Assembly (NCBI RefSeq): GCF_026342015.1
Contig: NZ_JAPENL010000001.1
Location: 2,294,001 to 2,358,000, forward strand
DNA from: Micromonospora lupini
GTDB lineage: Bacteria; Actinomycetota; Actinomycetes; Mycobacteriales; Micromonosporaceae
Length of the DNA: 64,000 bases
Direction: 5' to 3'
Shown here: positions 1 through 9,438 of the stretch, in pieces
How positions within the stretch are numbered: the stretch's first letter is position 1
Layout: each line of letters opens with the position of its first letter
Notes under the pieces: model-generated
The model's database searches: none
What the model was told of the DNA's origin: nothing
What the model saw: only the letters and a program-made list of their open reading frames with translations
Translations under genes and position numbers: made by a program

Positions 1-141
1 CGGAGAGCGCCGCCGCGTTTTTCACAACGCCAACGTTACGTAATTACCTCAACGGCCGCAAACCCGGGCCCCGGTGATCCGAACCACCGAGTCGCCGGAG
101 TCGGACGAACCTCGATCACTACGGTGCGTAGGATTTGCGCC

Positions 142-1086
142 GTGAACCGCATCGTCCGCCAGGTCTCCGGCACCCTGCTGCGCCGCCTCGCGCTCGCCTC
201 GATCATCGCGAACGTCGGCATCGTCGTCACCGGCGGGGCGGTCCGGTTGACCGCGTCGGGCCTCGGCTGCCCCACCTGGCCCCGGTGCACCGACGACTCG
301 TACGTCACCACCCCCGAGATGGGCGTGTACGGGGTGATCGAGTTCAGCAACCGGCTGCTGACCTTCGCGGTGGGCCTGATCGCGCTTGCCACGGTGCTGG
401 CCGTGCTTGCGCACCGGCCGCGCCGCCGCGGGCTGCTGACCCTCGGCGTCGCCGTCTTCCTGGGCATTCCCGCCCAGGCGGTGATCGGTGGCATCACGGT
501 GCTCACCAACCTCAACCCGTGGGTGGTCGGGCTGCACTTCCTCGCCTCGATGGCGGTGATCGCCGCCGCGTACGCCCTCTGGCGGCGGGCCGGCGAACCG
601 GACGCTCCGACCGTCGCCGTGGTGCCCACTCCCCTGCGCGCGCTGGCCCGGGTCACCACAGGCGTCGCCGTGGCGGTGCTGGTGATCGGCACCTGGGTCA
701 CCGGAAGCGGCCCGCACGCCGGGGACCACGGCGCGGCCCGTAACGGGCTCGACCCGGAGTCGATCTCCCAGGTGCACGCCGACGTCGTCTTCCTGCTGAT
801 CGGCCTGTCGGTGGCGTTGATCTTCGCGTTCCGCGCGGTCGGCGCGGCCCGGGCCACCCGGGCCGCAGTCGTCCTGCTCGGGGTGGAGCTGGGCCAGGGG
901 CTCATCGGCTTCGTGCAGTTCTTCACCCACGTGCCGGCGATCCTGGTCGGCGCGCACATGCTCGGCTCCTGCCTGGTGCTGCTTGCCGCGCTGTCGGTCC
1001 AGTGGTCGACACGCGAACGCCGCCCGAGCACCCCGGCACCCCAGACCACCGCAGCCGACGTCGAAGCCGTCCCCGCCAACGCCTGA
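142..1086 (+). CDS. ctaA: Heme A synthase (CtaA/COX15 family)
   Basis: Membrane enzyme that oxidises the C8 methyl of heme O to give heme A for aa3-type cytochrome oxidase. The 314-residue product has about eight hydrophobic segments. Visible family marks are the cysteine pair in GLGCPTWPRC (C43, C49) near the N-terminus, the EFSNRLL motif after TM2, and histidines in GLHFLAS, QVHADVVF and VGAHMLGS that fit the heme-ligand pattern. The GTG at 142 is chosen because AGGA lies 8 bases upstream; a GTG at 124 would add six residues. The C-terminal 25 residues are hydrophilic and Pro/Thr rich. Its partner ctaB lies 3 kb away on the other strand, as is common in actinobacteria. Confidence 0.93.
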   Translation: MNRIVRQVSGTLLRRLALASIIANVGIVVTGGAVRLTASGLGCPTWPRCTDDSYVTTPEMGVYGVIEFSNRLLTFAVGLIALATVLAVLAHRPRRRGLLTLGVAVFLGIPAQAVIGGITVLTNLNPWVVGLHFLASMAVIAAAYALWRRAGEPDAPTVAVVPTPLRALARVTTGVAVAVLVIGTWVTGSGPHAGDHGAARNGLDPESISQVHADVVFLLIGLSVALIFAFRAVGAARATRAAVVLLGVELGQGLIGFVQFFTHVPAILVGAHMLGSCLVLLAALSVQWSTRERRPSTPAPQTTAADVEAVPANA

Positions 1087-1119
1087 CGGCCCCCACGCCC
1101 CGCGCCCGCACGCCCCACC

Positions 1120-1285
1120 GCCCACGCCCCACGTCCGCGCCCACGCGGCGCCGCCCCAGGCACGCCTCACCGCCCCGCGCCCCGCGTCCGCGCCCACGCG
1201 GCACCGTCCCAGGCACGCCCCACCGCCCACGCCCCACGTCCGCGCCCACGCGGCACCGTCCCAGGCACGCCTCACCGCCCGTGCC
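1120..1285. repeat. 52-53 bp minisatellite, three copies
   Basis: Directly after ctaA, a C-rich unit anchored on CGTCCGCGCCCACGCGG recurs at about 1132, 1185 and 1237 (spacings 53 and 52), followed each time by CC[A/G]GGCACGCC. Copies 2 and 3 are nearly identical. Several frames stay open through it only because stop codons are rare at this GC content. I see no gene here. Confidence 0.8.
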
Positions 1286-1287
1286 CC

Positions 1288-1351
1288 GCGCAACTTCAGG
1301 GATGTTGCTGCCTCAGATGCGCCGGAGGCAGCAACATCGCTGACGTTGCGC
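1288..1351. repeat. Intergenic hairpin repeat, family B copy 1
   Basis: Inverted repeat with 27-base arms (1288-1314 and 1325-1351, two mismatches) around a 10-base loop. Arms run from GCGCAAC through GATGTTGCTGCCTC. The right flank is GGATCTTGG. The same arm sequence recurs at 24725-24789 and, in part, at 1449-1517, so it is a dispersed family rather than a simple terminator, though it may end ctaA transcription. Confidence 0.8.
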
Positions 1352-1448
1352 GGATCTTGGCCATGAGCAATCCCGTGACCGCCCGGGAGCGGGATTGGGC
1401 GCCCCAGGCGGGCCCGACCGGCACCGACGGGGCGCGCGCCTGTCAAGA

Positions 1449-1517
1449 GCGCGCTTGATCCAGGAAGTAGTGGCCTCGCCGCCGCACCGATGCCACTACT
1501 TCAATGAAGTTGCGCGA
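1449..1517. repeat. Intergenic hairpin repeat, family B copy 2 (hybrid)
   Basis: Inverted repeat; arms 1449-1474 and 1492-1517. The inner 11 bases (GAAGTAGTGGC) pair perfectly and the outer parts pair through GCGCG only. The left arm carries GATCCAGG, seen in the 24579 copy, while the right arm has the GAAGTTGCGCGATCTTGG end seen in copies at 1288 and 24725, so it looks like a chimera of two sub-types. The rest of 1518-1687 shows nothing recognisable. Confidence 0.65.
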
Positions 1518-1687
1518 TCTTGGTGGGTGTTGCGGTCGTTGAAGCAGAGCAACGGCTCCGGCGCGACCGCCGCCGCTGTCCGATCCGAGGTCCGCGCAAC
1601 GTCGGGCCGGTGCTGCTCCCTCGCGTGATAAGGCAGCAGCACCGATTGACGGTGGCACCGCAGCCGCGGCGCCCTCGCTGAGGCCGC

Positions 1688-2608
1688 TCAGGCGCGCAGG
1701 GCCAGGTGGGTGGCGATCGCGGTGGCGAGCCGGTCGGGAGCGCCGTCGGCGTACCCGATGAAGAGCGAAGGCTCGGTCAGCTCCAGCTCGACCAGGACCG
1801 GGTCGCCGTCCGGGCCGGGGATCAGGTCGACCCGGGCGTAGAGCAGGTGCCGCGTGCCGCCGGGCACCGCGGCGAGGGTCTTCTCGGCGACCGCGAGCTG
1901 TTCGGGCAGGGCGGTCCGGGAGGTGATCTCCTCGGCCTTGTAGAGGCCGTCCGGGCCGAGGTCCGGGCCGGTAAGCATCGGGCCCTTGCGGATCGCGTGG
2001 CTGTACGTGAGCCCGTCCGGGCCGGCCAGGAAGAGCAGTGCGGTCTCGCCCTCGCTGTCGACAGCGCTCAGGTACGGCTGGACCATCGTCGTCCGGCCGG
2101 CCCCGGAGAGCCGGCGTACGTGCGCGGCGGCCAGGTCGCGGTGCTCCGGGTCGGCCAGGTCGTACCGGCCGGTGTCCTGACTGCCGGCGCTGACCGAGGG
2201 CTTGAGCACGTACTCGCCGGTCTCGGCGGGAGGCGACCAGGTCTCGCCCGGCTCGACCCAGGACGTCGGCACGGTCGGCACCCCGGCGGCGCTCAGCTCG
2301 GCCAGGTAGCGCTTGTCGGTGTTCCACCGCACCACGTCGGCCGGGTTCACAAGGGTCGGGACCGTTGCCGCCCAGGCGACGAACTCGTCGCGGCGCAGCG
2401 CGTAGTCCCACGGTGAGCGGAGCACGACGAGGTCGTACGAGGTCCAGTCGACGTCCGGGTCGTCCCAGACGGCCGCCTCGACGGCGATCCCCCGGGCGGC
2501 GAGCGGGTCGAGGACGAGGCGGTCGTCGGGGTCGAGGGCGACAAGTTCGGTGCAGGTGACGAGAGCGACCCGGGGTTCCCCCCGGGTCGACTGGTGGTGG
2601 TTGGTCAA
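1688..2608 (-). CDS. ATP-grasp domain protein (RimK/cycloserine-ligase-like)
   Basis: 306-residue protein with the layout of short ATP-grasp ligases: an N-terminal region with DYDLVVLRSPWDY-like sequence (SYDLVVLRSPWDYALR), a central lid beginning NTDKRYLAELSAAGVPTVPT, the lysine of EYVLKPSVSAGSQDT, and a C-terminal DPVLVELELTEPSLF that supplies the metal-binding acidic residues. Such enzymes join a carboxylate to an amine or thiol with ATP; the substrate cannot be read here. The start is a TTG, the only in-frame start before the conserved VALVTCTEL, with GAGAG five to six bases upstream. It stands alone; the next gene upstream on the same strand is a small hypothetical 15 bases away, so the two may be cotranscribed. 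Confidence 0.8.
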   Translation of the reverse strand: MTNHHQSTRGEPRVALVTCTELVALDPDDRLVLDPLAARGIAVEAAVWDDPDVDWTSYDLVVLRSPWDYALRRDEFVAWAATVPTLVNPADVVRWNTDKRYLAELSAAGVPTVPTSWVEPGETWSPPAETGEYVLKPSVSAGSQDTGRYDLADPEHRDLAAAHVRRLSGAGRTTMVQPYLSAVDSEGETALLFLAGPDGLTYSHAIRKGPMLTGPDLGPDGLYKAEEITSRTALPEQLAVAEKTLAAVPGGTRHLLYARVDLIPGPDGDPVLVELELTEPSLFIGYADGAPDRLATAIATHLALRA

Positions 2609-2622
2609 TTCAGCTCTCTATC

Positions 2623-2958
2623 TCAACGGGCCATCGTGCGCCGGGCCATCGACCGCCAGAGGTCGTTGCTCGGTCGCATCTGGTCCATCAGTTCACGCTC
2701 CCAGGCGTTCTCGACGGTGACTCCCGCCTTGGCGCACGCCTCCCGGGCGGTGACGGTGTCCTCGGCGAACTGGTCGCCCCACTCACCGTCGGTGCCCACG
2801 AGGACGATCCGTGCGCCGCGCTTACCGACGTACTCGATGACGGCCTTCGCGCCGCCGTGCTCGGCGGCGAACGACTTGAGGCCCGCGACCAGGCCGTGCG
2901 GGGCCTGCTCGCCGGCGGTCTGCTCGGCCGTCAGCGTCGTATCGGAACCATCTGCCAT
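2623..2958 (-). CDS. Conserved small hypothetical protein
   Basis: 111 residues from the ATG at 2958; an upstream in-frame start at 3048 would add a 30-residue basic leader that looks like untranslated sequence. The protein is soluble and acidic, with no membrane segment or signal peptide. Readable stretches are AVIEYVGKRGARIVLVGTDGEWGDQFAED and VENAWERELMDQMRPSNDLWRSMARRTMAR. I do not recognise a named domain. The short gap to the downstream ATP-grasp gene suggests a two-gene transcript. The upstream region (2959-3243) is notably less GC-rich than its surroundings. Confidence 0.6.
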   Translation of the reverse strand: MADGSDTTLTAEQTAGEQAPHGLVAGLKSFAAEHGGAKAVIEYVGKRGARIVLVGTDGEWGDQFAEDTVTAREACAKAGVTVENAWERELMDQMRPSNDLWRSMARRTMAR

Positions 2959-3122
2959 GACGCGAAGCCTAAGCAGAGTTGCACTCGCGCGGGCGAGAAC
3001 CATGAACCTTTTGTGATGCCAATTACCTACAGGTTTACGGAAGACCACTGCCTACCTGCCCGGTTATATCCGGACTTTCCCGTACTAACCAGTCGGCTAA
3101 ACCCGGCTCGATCCCCGCGAGT

Positions 3123-3139
3123 TGAGTCGATCCGACTCA
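3123..3139. promoter_or_regulatory. Palindrome in an AT-richer intergenic region
   Basis: TGAGTCGATCCGACTCA is a 7-bp perfect dyad with a 3-base centre, inside a 285-bp spacer (2959-3243) with low GC for this genome. It lies upstream of the minus-strand pair at 1688-2958 and downstream of ctaB. It looks like an operator, but no regulator can be assigned. Confidence 0.4.
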
Positions 3140-3243
3140 TGCCGAAAGTTACTCTGATGTGACGTTAAACCCGGACAACTCATCCATGGCCATGATTAGC
3201 CGGCTGATTTCCGCCAGAGACGCGCGGGATCCCGCGACGCGCG

Positions 3244-4197
3244 TCAGATCAGCGCGTCGAGCGCGACGGCGACGAAGACGATCGTCAGGTACGTCGTGGA
3301 CCAGTGGAACAGCCGCATCGGCTTGACCGCCTCGCCGCGGGTCGCCCGTCGGCAGAGCCGGTGCGCCTCGACCACGAAGAGGGCGCCCACCACGAGCGTC
3401 GGCACCCCGTAGATCGCGCTGAGGCCCAGCGGCCAGACCGCGAGGGAGGTGAGCACGGTGAGCCACGCGAAGATCAGGATCTCGGCGTTCACCCGACGGG
3501 TGGAGGCCACCACGGGCAGCATCGGGATGCCGGCGCGGGCGTAGTCGTCCTTGTACTTCATCGCGAGGGGGTAGAAGTGCGGCATCTGCCAGAAGAAGAC
3601 CACCGCGAACAGACCCCAAGCCGCCGGGGCCAGCCCGCCGGTCACCGCCGCCCACCCGATCAGCACCGGAGCGGCCCCGCAGGCGCCACCCCAGAACGTG
3701 TTCGTCGGGGTGGAGCGCTTGAGCCACAGCGTGTAGATGACGTCGTAGTAGACGATCGCGGCCAGGGTCAGCCCGGCGGCGAGCAGGTTGGTGAACGCCG
3801 CCATCAGGACGATCGAGATCGCCGCCAGCACCAGACCGAAGACGAGCGCGTTGCGCGGCGACACCGTGTGCGCCGGCAGCGGACGCCGCTTGGTCCGCCG
3901 CATCAACTGGTCGATGTCCCTGTCGATGTAGCAGTTGAGCACGCTTGCCGCGCCCGCGGCGAGGGAGCCGCCGACGAGCACCACTGCCATCAGCCACAGC
4001 GACGGCAGTCCCCCGTCGGCGAGCATCATCGCCGGGATGGTGGTGACCAGCAGCAGCTCGACGATGCGCGGCTTGGTGAGCGCCACGTACGCCGAAATCA
4101 TCGCGCGCACGTCCCGCCGCGCCACCGGACCCTCGGCCGCCCGCGCCGGGGGCTGCCCGGCGGGGTTGCTCGCGGGGCGCTCGGTGATCATGCTCAC
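3244..4197 (-). CDS. ctaB: Protoheme IX farnesyltransferase (heme O synthase)
   Basis: Integral membrane UbiA-family prenyltransferase that adds a farnesyl chain to protoheme, the step before CtaA. The 317-residue protein has about nine hydrophobic segments. The first Asp-rich motif is NCYIDRDID (N88, D92, D96), followed by [10 protein letters not shown], and a second polar loop holds [12 protein letters not shown]. The GTG at 4197 is preferred because GGAAGG sits nine bases upstream; the next ATG is two codons in. Divergent from tkt across a 265-bp spacer, the order usual in actinobacteria. Residues 1-30 are hydrophilic and poorly conserved. Confidence 0.95.
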   Translation of the reverse strand: MSMITERPASNPAGQPPARAAEGPVARRDVRAMISAYVALTKPRIVELLLVTTIPAMMLADGGLPSLWLMAVVLVGGSLAAGAASVLNCYIDRDIDQLMRRTKRRPLPAHTVSPRNALVFGLVLAAISIVLMAAFTNLLAAGLTLAAIVYYDVIYTLWLKRSTPTNTFWGGACGAAPVLIGWAAVTGGLAPAAWGLFAVVFFWQMPHFYPLAMKYKDDYARAGIPMLPVVASTRRVNAEILIFAWLTVLTSLAVWPLGLSAIYGVPTLVVGALFVVEAHRLCRRATRGEAVKPMRLFHWSTTYLTIVFVAVALDALI

Positions 4198-4462
4198 GGA
4201 TTGCCACCTTCCGGCATCGGCACGGGGAGATCGAGTCGGCGGGGCCCGCTCCGGGACCGCACACCGACCCACACACTACGCGTTGTCGTTTTGGCTGCCC
4301 GGCCGACCCGACAACGGTGCGGGCCGTCACACCACCGGGTTGAACGTCTGGGCGCAGAGTCACGTACCGCACACCATGCGGAGATCCCCGGGCGGACGTT
4401 TAGTCGCGCTCGATAGGGTCATCAGTGAGGGTTCCGCCCATCTGCCGAGGAGCACAACCATC

Positions 4463-6601
4463 GTGGCTGCCAACCGACCCGAGCACTCCGAACTCAACTG
4501 GTCCGACCTCGATCGCCGGGCTGTCGACACCGTCCGCGTCCTGGCCATGGATGCCGTCGAGAAATCCGGCAACGGCCACCCGGGCACCGCGATGAGCCTG
4601 GCGCCCGCGGCCTACCTTCTCTTCAACCGGGTGATGCGGCACAACCCGGCCGACCCGAACTGGCCCGGCCGGGACCGGTTCGTGCTCTCCGCCGGGCACT
4701 CCAGCCTGACCCTCTACATCCAGCTCTTCCTCTCCGGCTACCCGCTGAGCCTGGAGGACCTGAAGTCGCTGCGGCAGTGGGGCTCGATGACCCCGGGTCA
4801 CCCGGAGCACGGCCACACGCCGGGCGTGGAGACCACCACCGGCCCGCTCGGGCAGGGTCTGGGCAACGCGGTCGGCATGGCCATGGCGGCCCGTCGCGAG
4901 CGCGGCCTGTTCGACCCGGAGGCCGAGCCGGGCGCGTCGGTCTTCGACCACAACATCTGGTGCATCGTCTCCGACGGCGACATCGAGGAGGGCATCAGCC
5001 ACGAGGCGAGCGCCCTCGCCGGGCACCAGCAGTTGGGCAGCCTCACGGTGATCTACGACGACAACGAGATCTCCATCGAGGACGACACCCGCATCGCCAA
5101 GAGCGAGGACGTGGCGGCCCGCTACGAGGCGTACGGCTGGCACGTGCAGACCGTCGACTGGCGTCTCGGTGACGCCGACCAGGGCGACTACCACGAGGAC
5201 GCCGAGGCGCTGTACCGCGCGCTGGTGGCCGCCAAGGCGGAGACCGCTCGTCCCTCCTTCATCGCGCTGCGCACCATCATCGGCTGGCCCGCGCCCAACA
5301 AGCAGAACACCGGCAAGATCCACGGCTCGGCGCTGGGCGCCGACGAGGTGAAGGCCACCAAGCGGATCCTCGACTTCGACCCGGAGCAGACCTTCCAGGT
5401 CGACGAGGAGGTGCTCGCGCACGCCCGCAACGTGATGGGCCGCGGCTCCGACGCCGAGCAGCAGTGGACGAGCGCGTTCGACGCCTGGAAGAAGGCCAAC
5501 CCGGAGCGCACCGCCCTCTACGAGCGGATGGCCGGCCGGGTGCTTCCGGACGGCTGGACCGACGCGCTGCCGGTCTTCCCCGCCGACGCCAAGGGTGTGG
5601 CCACCCGGGCCGCGTCCGGCAAGGTGCTGGAGGCTCTCGCGCCGGTGCTGCCGGAGCTGTGGGGCGGCTCGGCCGACCTGGCCGAGAGCAACAACACCAC
5701 GATGAAGGGCGAGCCGTCGTTCATCCCGGCCTCGCACGCCACCAAGGACTTCCCCGGCCACGAGTACGGCCGCACCCTGCACTTCGGCATCCGTGAGCAC
5801 GCGATGGGCGCGGTCCTCAACGGCATCGCGCTGCACGGCGGCACCCGCCCGTACGGCGGCACGTTCCTGGTCTTCAGCGACTACATGCGTCCGTCGGTGC
5901 GGCTTGCCGCGTTGATGAAGCTGCCGGTGACGTACGTCTGGACGCACGACTCGATCGGCCTGGGCGAGGACGGCCCGACCCACCAGCCGGTGGAGCACCT
6001 GACCGCGCTGCGCGCCATCCCGGGCCTGGACGTGGTCCGCCCGGCGGACGCCAACGAGACGGCGTGGGCCTGGCGGCAGGCGCTTGTGCACACCGACCGG
6101 CCCACCGCGCTGGCGCTGAGCCGCCAGCCGCTGCCGACCCTGGACCGGGACGTCCTGGGCAGCGCGGACGGGGTGGCCAAGGGCGGCTACGTGCTGGCCG
6201 AGGCGTCCAACGGCAAGCCCCAGGTGATCATCGTCGGGACCGGCTCCGAGGTGCAGCTCTGCCTGACCGCCCGGGAGCGGCTGGAGGCCGACGGCACCCC
6301 CACCCGGGTGGTTTCGATGCCCTGCCAGGAGTGGTTCTACGAGCAGGATGAGGCGTACCGGGAGTCGGTGCTGCCACGCGGGGTAAAGGCACGTGTGAGC
6401 GTGGAAGCGGGCATCGCCATGTCCTGGCGCGGCGTCGTCGGTGACCTGGGCGAGAGCGTCAGCCTGGAGCACTACGGGGCGAGCGCCCCGCACACAGTGC
6501 TCTTCGAGCAGTTCGGGTTCACCCCCGACCGGATCGTGGCGGCGGCACACGCCTCGCTGGCCCGGGTGGGCGACATCACCGGTTTCACGACCGGCAACTG
6601 A
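4463..6601 (+). CDS. tkt: Transketolase
   Basis: Thiamine-diphosphate enzyme that moves two-carbon units between sugar phosphates in the non-oxidative pentose phosphate pathway. The 712-residue protein begins at GTG 4463, with GAGGAG ten bases upstream; longer in-frame starts run back through the ctaB promoter region. Seen: active-site His in GNGHPGTAM (H39), the ThDP/Mg motif SDGDIEEG...YDDNEISIE near residues 170-205, the pyrimidine domain GIREHAMGAVLNGIALHGG, and the C-terminal domain with VIIVGTGSEVQL. First gene of the plus-strand tkt-tal-pgi-zwf-opcA run; tal follows after a 15-base gap. Confidence 0.96.
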   Translation: MAANRPEHSELNWSDLDRRAVDTVRVLAMDAVEKSGNGHPGTAMSLAPAAYLLFNRVMRHNPADPNWPGRDRFVLSAGHSSLTLYIQLFLSGYPLSLEDLKSLRQWGSMTPGHPEHGHTPGVETTTGPLGQGLGNAVGMAMAARRERGLFDPEAEPGASVFDHNIWCIVSDGDIEEGISHEASALAGHQQLGSLTVIYDDNEISIEDDTRIAKSEDVAARYEAYGWHVQTVDWRLGDADQGDYHEDAEALYRALVAAKAETARPSFIALRTIIGWPAPNKQNTGKIHGSALGADEVKATKRILDFDPEQTFQVDEEVLAHARNVMGRGSDAEQQWTSAFDAWKKANPERTALYERMAGRVLPDGWTDALPVFPADAKGVATRAASGKVLEALAPVLPELWGGSADLAESNNTTMKGEPSFIPASHATKDFPGHEYGRTLHFGIREHAMGAVLNGIALHGGTRPYGGTFLVFSDYMRPSVRLAALMKLPVTYVWTHDSIGLGEDGPTHQPVEHLTALRAIPGLDVVRPADANETAWAWRQALVHTDRPTALALSRQPLPTLDRDVLGSADGVAKGGYVLAEASNGKPQVIIVGTGSEVQLCLTARERLEADGTPTRVVSMPCQEWFYEQDEAYRESVLPRGVKARVSVEAGIAMSWRGVVGDLGESVSLEHYGASAPHTVLFEQFGFTPDRIVAAAHASLARVGDITGFTTGN

Positions 6602-6616
6602 GGGAGCGTGGACGGC

Positions 6617-7792
6617 ATGACGGACAAGTTGCAGGAGCTCACCGCCGCGGGTGTGGCGGTGTGGCTCGATGATCTTTCCCGGGTACGTTTGAGCTCCGGC
6701 GGGCTGGACCAGCTCCGCCGTGAGAAGCACGTCGCCGGCGTCACCACCAACCCGACGATCTTCGCCAAGGCGTTGAGCGACGCCGACGAGTACAACTGGC
6801 AGCTGCGCGACCTCGCCATCCGTGGCATCGAGGTCGAGGAGTCGGTGCGCATGCTCACCACGTACGACGTGCGGTGGGCGTGTGACGTGATGCGCCCGTC
6901 GTACGACGGCAGCGAGGGCGTCGACGGCCGGGTCTCCATCGAGGTGGACCCCCGGGTGGCGCACGACAGCGACAAGACCGTGGCCGAGGCCAAGGCCCTG
7001 TGGTGGCTTGTCGACCGCCCCAACCTCTTCATCAAGATCCCGGCCACCGAGGAGGGCCTGTCGGCGATCACCGACACCCTCGCCGAGGGGATCAGCGTCA
7101 ACGTGACGCTGATCTTCGGTCTGGACCGCTACTCGGCCGTGATGGAGGCGTTCCTCACCGGTCTGGAGAAGGCCAAGGCCAACGGTCACGACCTGTCGAA
7201 GATCGGCTCGGTGGCGTCCTTCTTCGTCTCCCGCGTCGACTCCGAGGTCGACAAGAGGCTTGAGAAGATCGGGTCCGAGCAGGCCAAGGCCCTGAAGGGC
7301 AAGGCCGCCGTCGCCAACGCCCAGCTGGCGTACGAGCGCTACACCGAGGTGTTCTCCTCCGACCGTTGGAAGGCGCTCGCCGCCGCCGGCGCGCACCCGC
7401 AGCGGCCCCTGTGGGCCTCCACCTCGACCAAGAACCCGGACTACCGGGACGTGATCTACGTCGAGGAGCTGATCGCGCCCGGCACTGTCAACACCATGCC
7501 GGAGTCGGTCATCCACGCGTACGCCGATCATGGCGAGACCCGCGGCGACACCATCACCGGCGCCTACGACGCGGCCCGCAAGGTCTTCGCGGACCTGGAG
7601 TCGGTAGGGGTGGACATGGACGACGTGATCGTCACCCTGGAGCGCGAGGGCGTGGAGAAGTTCGAGGCGAGCTGGCAGGAGCTGCTCGACGGCGTCCGCA
7701 AGTCGCTGGAGGCGGCGGCGAAGGGCAAGGGCTCGCCGAACAAGGCCGCCAAGGGCAACGCCAAGGGCGCCGAGAAGGCCGGTGGAGCATGA
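6617..7792 (+). CDS. tal: Transaldolase
   Basis: Class I aldolase that transfers dihydroxyacetone units in the pentose phosphate pathway. The 391-residue protein has [14 protein letters not shown] near the N-terminus, the Schiff-base lysine in [10 protein letters not shown] (K140), and the [13 protein letters not shown] motif. ATG 6617 is used because GGGAG at 6602-6606 is ten bases upstream; a GTG at 6608 would abut the ribosome site. The last 20 or so residues are a Lys/Gly/Ala-rich tail ([15 protein letters not shown] region) beyond the usual family end. Its stop overlaps the pgi start (ATGA), so the two are translationally coupled. Confidence 0.95.
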   Translation: MTDKLQELTAAGVAVWLDDLSRVRLSSGGLDQLRREKHVAGVTTNPTIFAKALSDADEYNWQLRDLAIRGIEVEESVRMLTTYDVRWACDVMRPSYDGSEGVDGRVSIEVDPRVAHDSDKTVAEAKALWWLVDRPNLFIKIPATEEGLSAITDTLAEGISVNVTLIFGLDRYSAVMEAFLTGLEKAKANGHDLSKIGSVASFFVSRVDSEVDKRLEKIGSEQAKALKGKAAVANAQLAYERYTEVFSSDRWKALAAAGAHPQRPLWASTSTKNPDYRDVIYVEELIAPGTVNTMPESVIHAYADHGETRGDTITGAYDAARKVFADLESVGVDMDDVIVTLEREGVEKFEASWQELLDGVRKSLEAAAKGKGSPNKAAKGNAKGAEKAGGA

Positions 7793-9438
7793 GCGACCTG
7801 TTGTCAGGGCCGGTGGAGGCCGCCGCCGGGCTCGCCGTGTACGGCGCGGACGCGGTCGACAAGTCCGCGCCCGCCTCGACCCGGGAGGCGCTGGTCAAGG
7901 CCGGCGTCCCGGGCAAGCTGGCCGGCAAGGACGCGAGCCTGTGGGGTCCGGACGCCGAGGCCGAGGCGAAGGTCCGGCTCGGTTGGGTGGACACCCACAG
8001 GCGCAGCCGGGAGCTGGTGGCCCAGTTGGCCGAGCTGAAGGCCGAGCTGGCCGACCTGGACCACGTGGTGCTCGCCGGGATGGGCGGCTCGTCGCTCGCC
8101 CCCGAGGTGATCACGCGGACCCTGGGCCGGCCGCTGACCGTGCTGGACACCACCGACCCGGGCCAGGTCCGGGCGGCCCTCGGTGACCGGCTGGAACGCA
8201 CAGTGGTGGTGGTCGCCAGCAAGTCCGGCTCGACGGTGGAGACCGACAGCCACCGTCGCGCCTACTGGCAGGCGTTCCTGGACGCCGGGATGACCGAGGC
8301 GGAGGCCGGCCGGCACTTCGTCATCGTCACCGACCCGGGTTCGCCGCTGGAGACGACAGCGACCGAGATGGGCGCGTTCACAGTTATCGCCGACCCGAAC
8401 GTGGGCGGCCGGTACTCGGCGCTCACCGCGTTCGGGCTGGTGCCCTCGGCGCTGGCCGGCGTCGAGGTCGCCGAGCTGCTCGACCAGGCCGACGCGCTGG
8501 CCGAGTCGCTCGCCGGTGACCGCGACAACCCGGCGCTGGCGTTGGGCGCCGCGCTGGGCGCCGCGGCCACGCTGGCCCGCGACAAGGTCGCCCTGGTGTC
8601 CGACGGGACCGGCATCGACGGCCTGGGCGACTGGGCCGAGCAGTTGATCGCCGAGTCGACGGGCAAGGCCGGGGTGGGCATCCTGCCCGTCGTCGTCGAG
8701 TCGCCGCAGAGCCCCGGCGCCACCGGTCCGGACGTGCTGACAGTCAGCTACGGCGGCGCGCTGGCCCCCGGTGACGTGCCGGGCGGCGGCGCCGACCCGG
8801 ACGTGGCCGTCAACGGCCCGCTCGGCGCGCAGTTCCTGGCCTGGGAGTACGCCACCGCGGTGGCCGGCGTGGTGCTCGGCATCGACCCGTTCAACCAGCC
8901 GAACGTCACCGAGTCCAAGGAGAACACCAACAAGATCCTGGCCTCGGGCCTGCCGGCGGAGACGCCGTCGTTCACCGAGGGCGCGATCGAGGTGTACGCG
9001 CCGCAGGGCGCACCAGGTGACCTGGCGGGAGTGCTGCGCTGGCTGCTCGACGGGCTGGGCGACGACGGTTACCTCGCGGTGATGGCGTACCTGGACCGCT
9101 TCGCCGACGCCGACGCGGCCCGGCTGCGGCCGCTGCTGGCCGGCGCGTCCGGCCGGCCGGTCACCTTCGGCTGGGGGCCACGGTTCCTGCACTCCACGGG
9201 CCAGTACCACAAGGGCGGCCCGCAGGTGGGCAGCTACCTCCAGGTGACCGGCGCGGTCGCCGAGGACCTGGCGGTGCCGGGCAAGCCGTACACCTTCGGT
9301 GAGTTGCAGGCGGCACAGGCCGCCGGCGACCGGCAGGCCCTCGCGGGTCGGGAGCGGCCGCTGCTGCGGCTGCACCTGACCGACCGGGCAGCCGGCGTCG
9401 CCCAACTACTCGACGCGGCCGGTGAGCTGCGCGCGTGA
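7789..9438 (+). CDS. pgi: Glucose-6-phosphate isomerase
   Basis: Interconverts glucose-6-phosphate and fructose-6-phosphate, linking glycolysis to the pentose phosphate genes around it. The 549-residue protein contains tandem SIS-type sugar-phosphate folds, visible in [30 protein letters not shown] and [15 protein letters not shown]. It resembles the shorter actinobacterial form found in pentose phosphate operons rather than the enterobacterial enzyme. The start is the ATG that overlaps the tal stop as ATGA; a much longer open frame upstream is only the shadow of tal. zwf begins at the pgi stop. Confidence 0.93.
   Translation: MSDLLSGPVEAAAGLAVYGADAVDKSAPASTREALVKAGVPGKLAGKDASLWGPDAEAEAKVRLGWVDTHRRSRELVAQLAELKAELADLDHVVLAGMGGSSLAPEVITRTLGRPLTVLDTTDPGQVRAALGDRLERTVVVVASKSGSTVETDSHRRAYWQAFLDAGMTEAEAGRHFVIVTDPGSPLETTATEMGAFTVIADPNVGGRYSALTAFGLVPSALAGVEVAELLDQADALAESLAGDRDNPALALGAALGAAATLARDKVALVSDGTGIDGLGDWAEQLIAESTGKAGVGILPVVVESPQSPGATGPDVLTVSYGGALAPGDVPGGGADPDVAVNGPLGAQFLAWEYATAVAGVVLGIDPFNQPNVTESKENTNKILASGLPAETPSFTEGAIEVYAPQGAPGDLAGVLRWLLDGLGDDGYLAVMAYLDRFADADAARLRPLLAGASGRPVTFGWGPRFLHSTGQYHKGGPQVGSYLQVTGAVAEDLAVPGKPYTFGELQAAQAAGDRQALAGRERPLLRLHLTDRAAGVAQLLDAAGELRA

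Noticed and set aside
36..1446. Long minus-strand frames over ctaA
   Set aside because: Shadows of ctaA and of the C-rich minisatellite; Arg/Gly/Ala/Ser-rich composition with no recognisable domain.
4400..7531. A 1043-residue open frame opposite tkt and tal
   Set aside because: Antisense shadow of two certain genes; composition is His/Arg/Gly rich with no motif.
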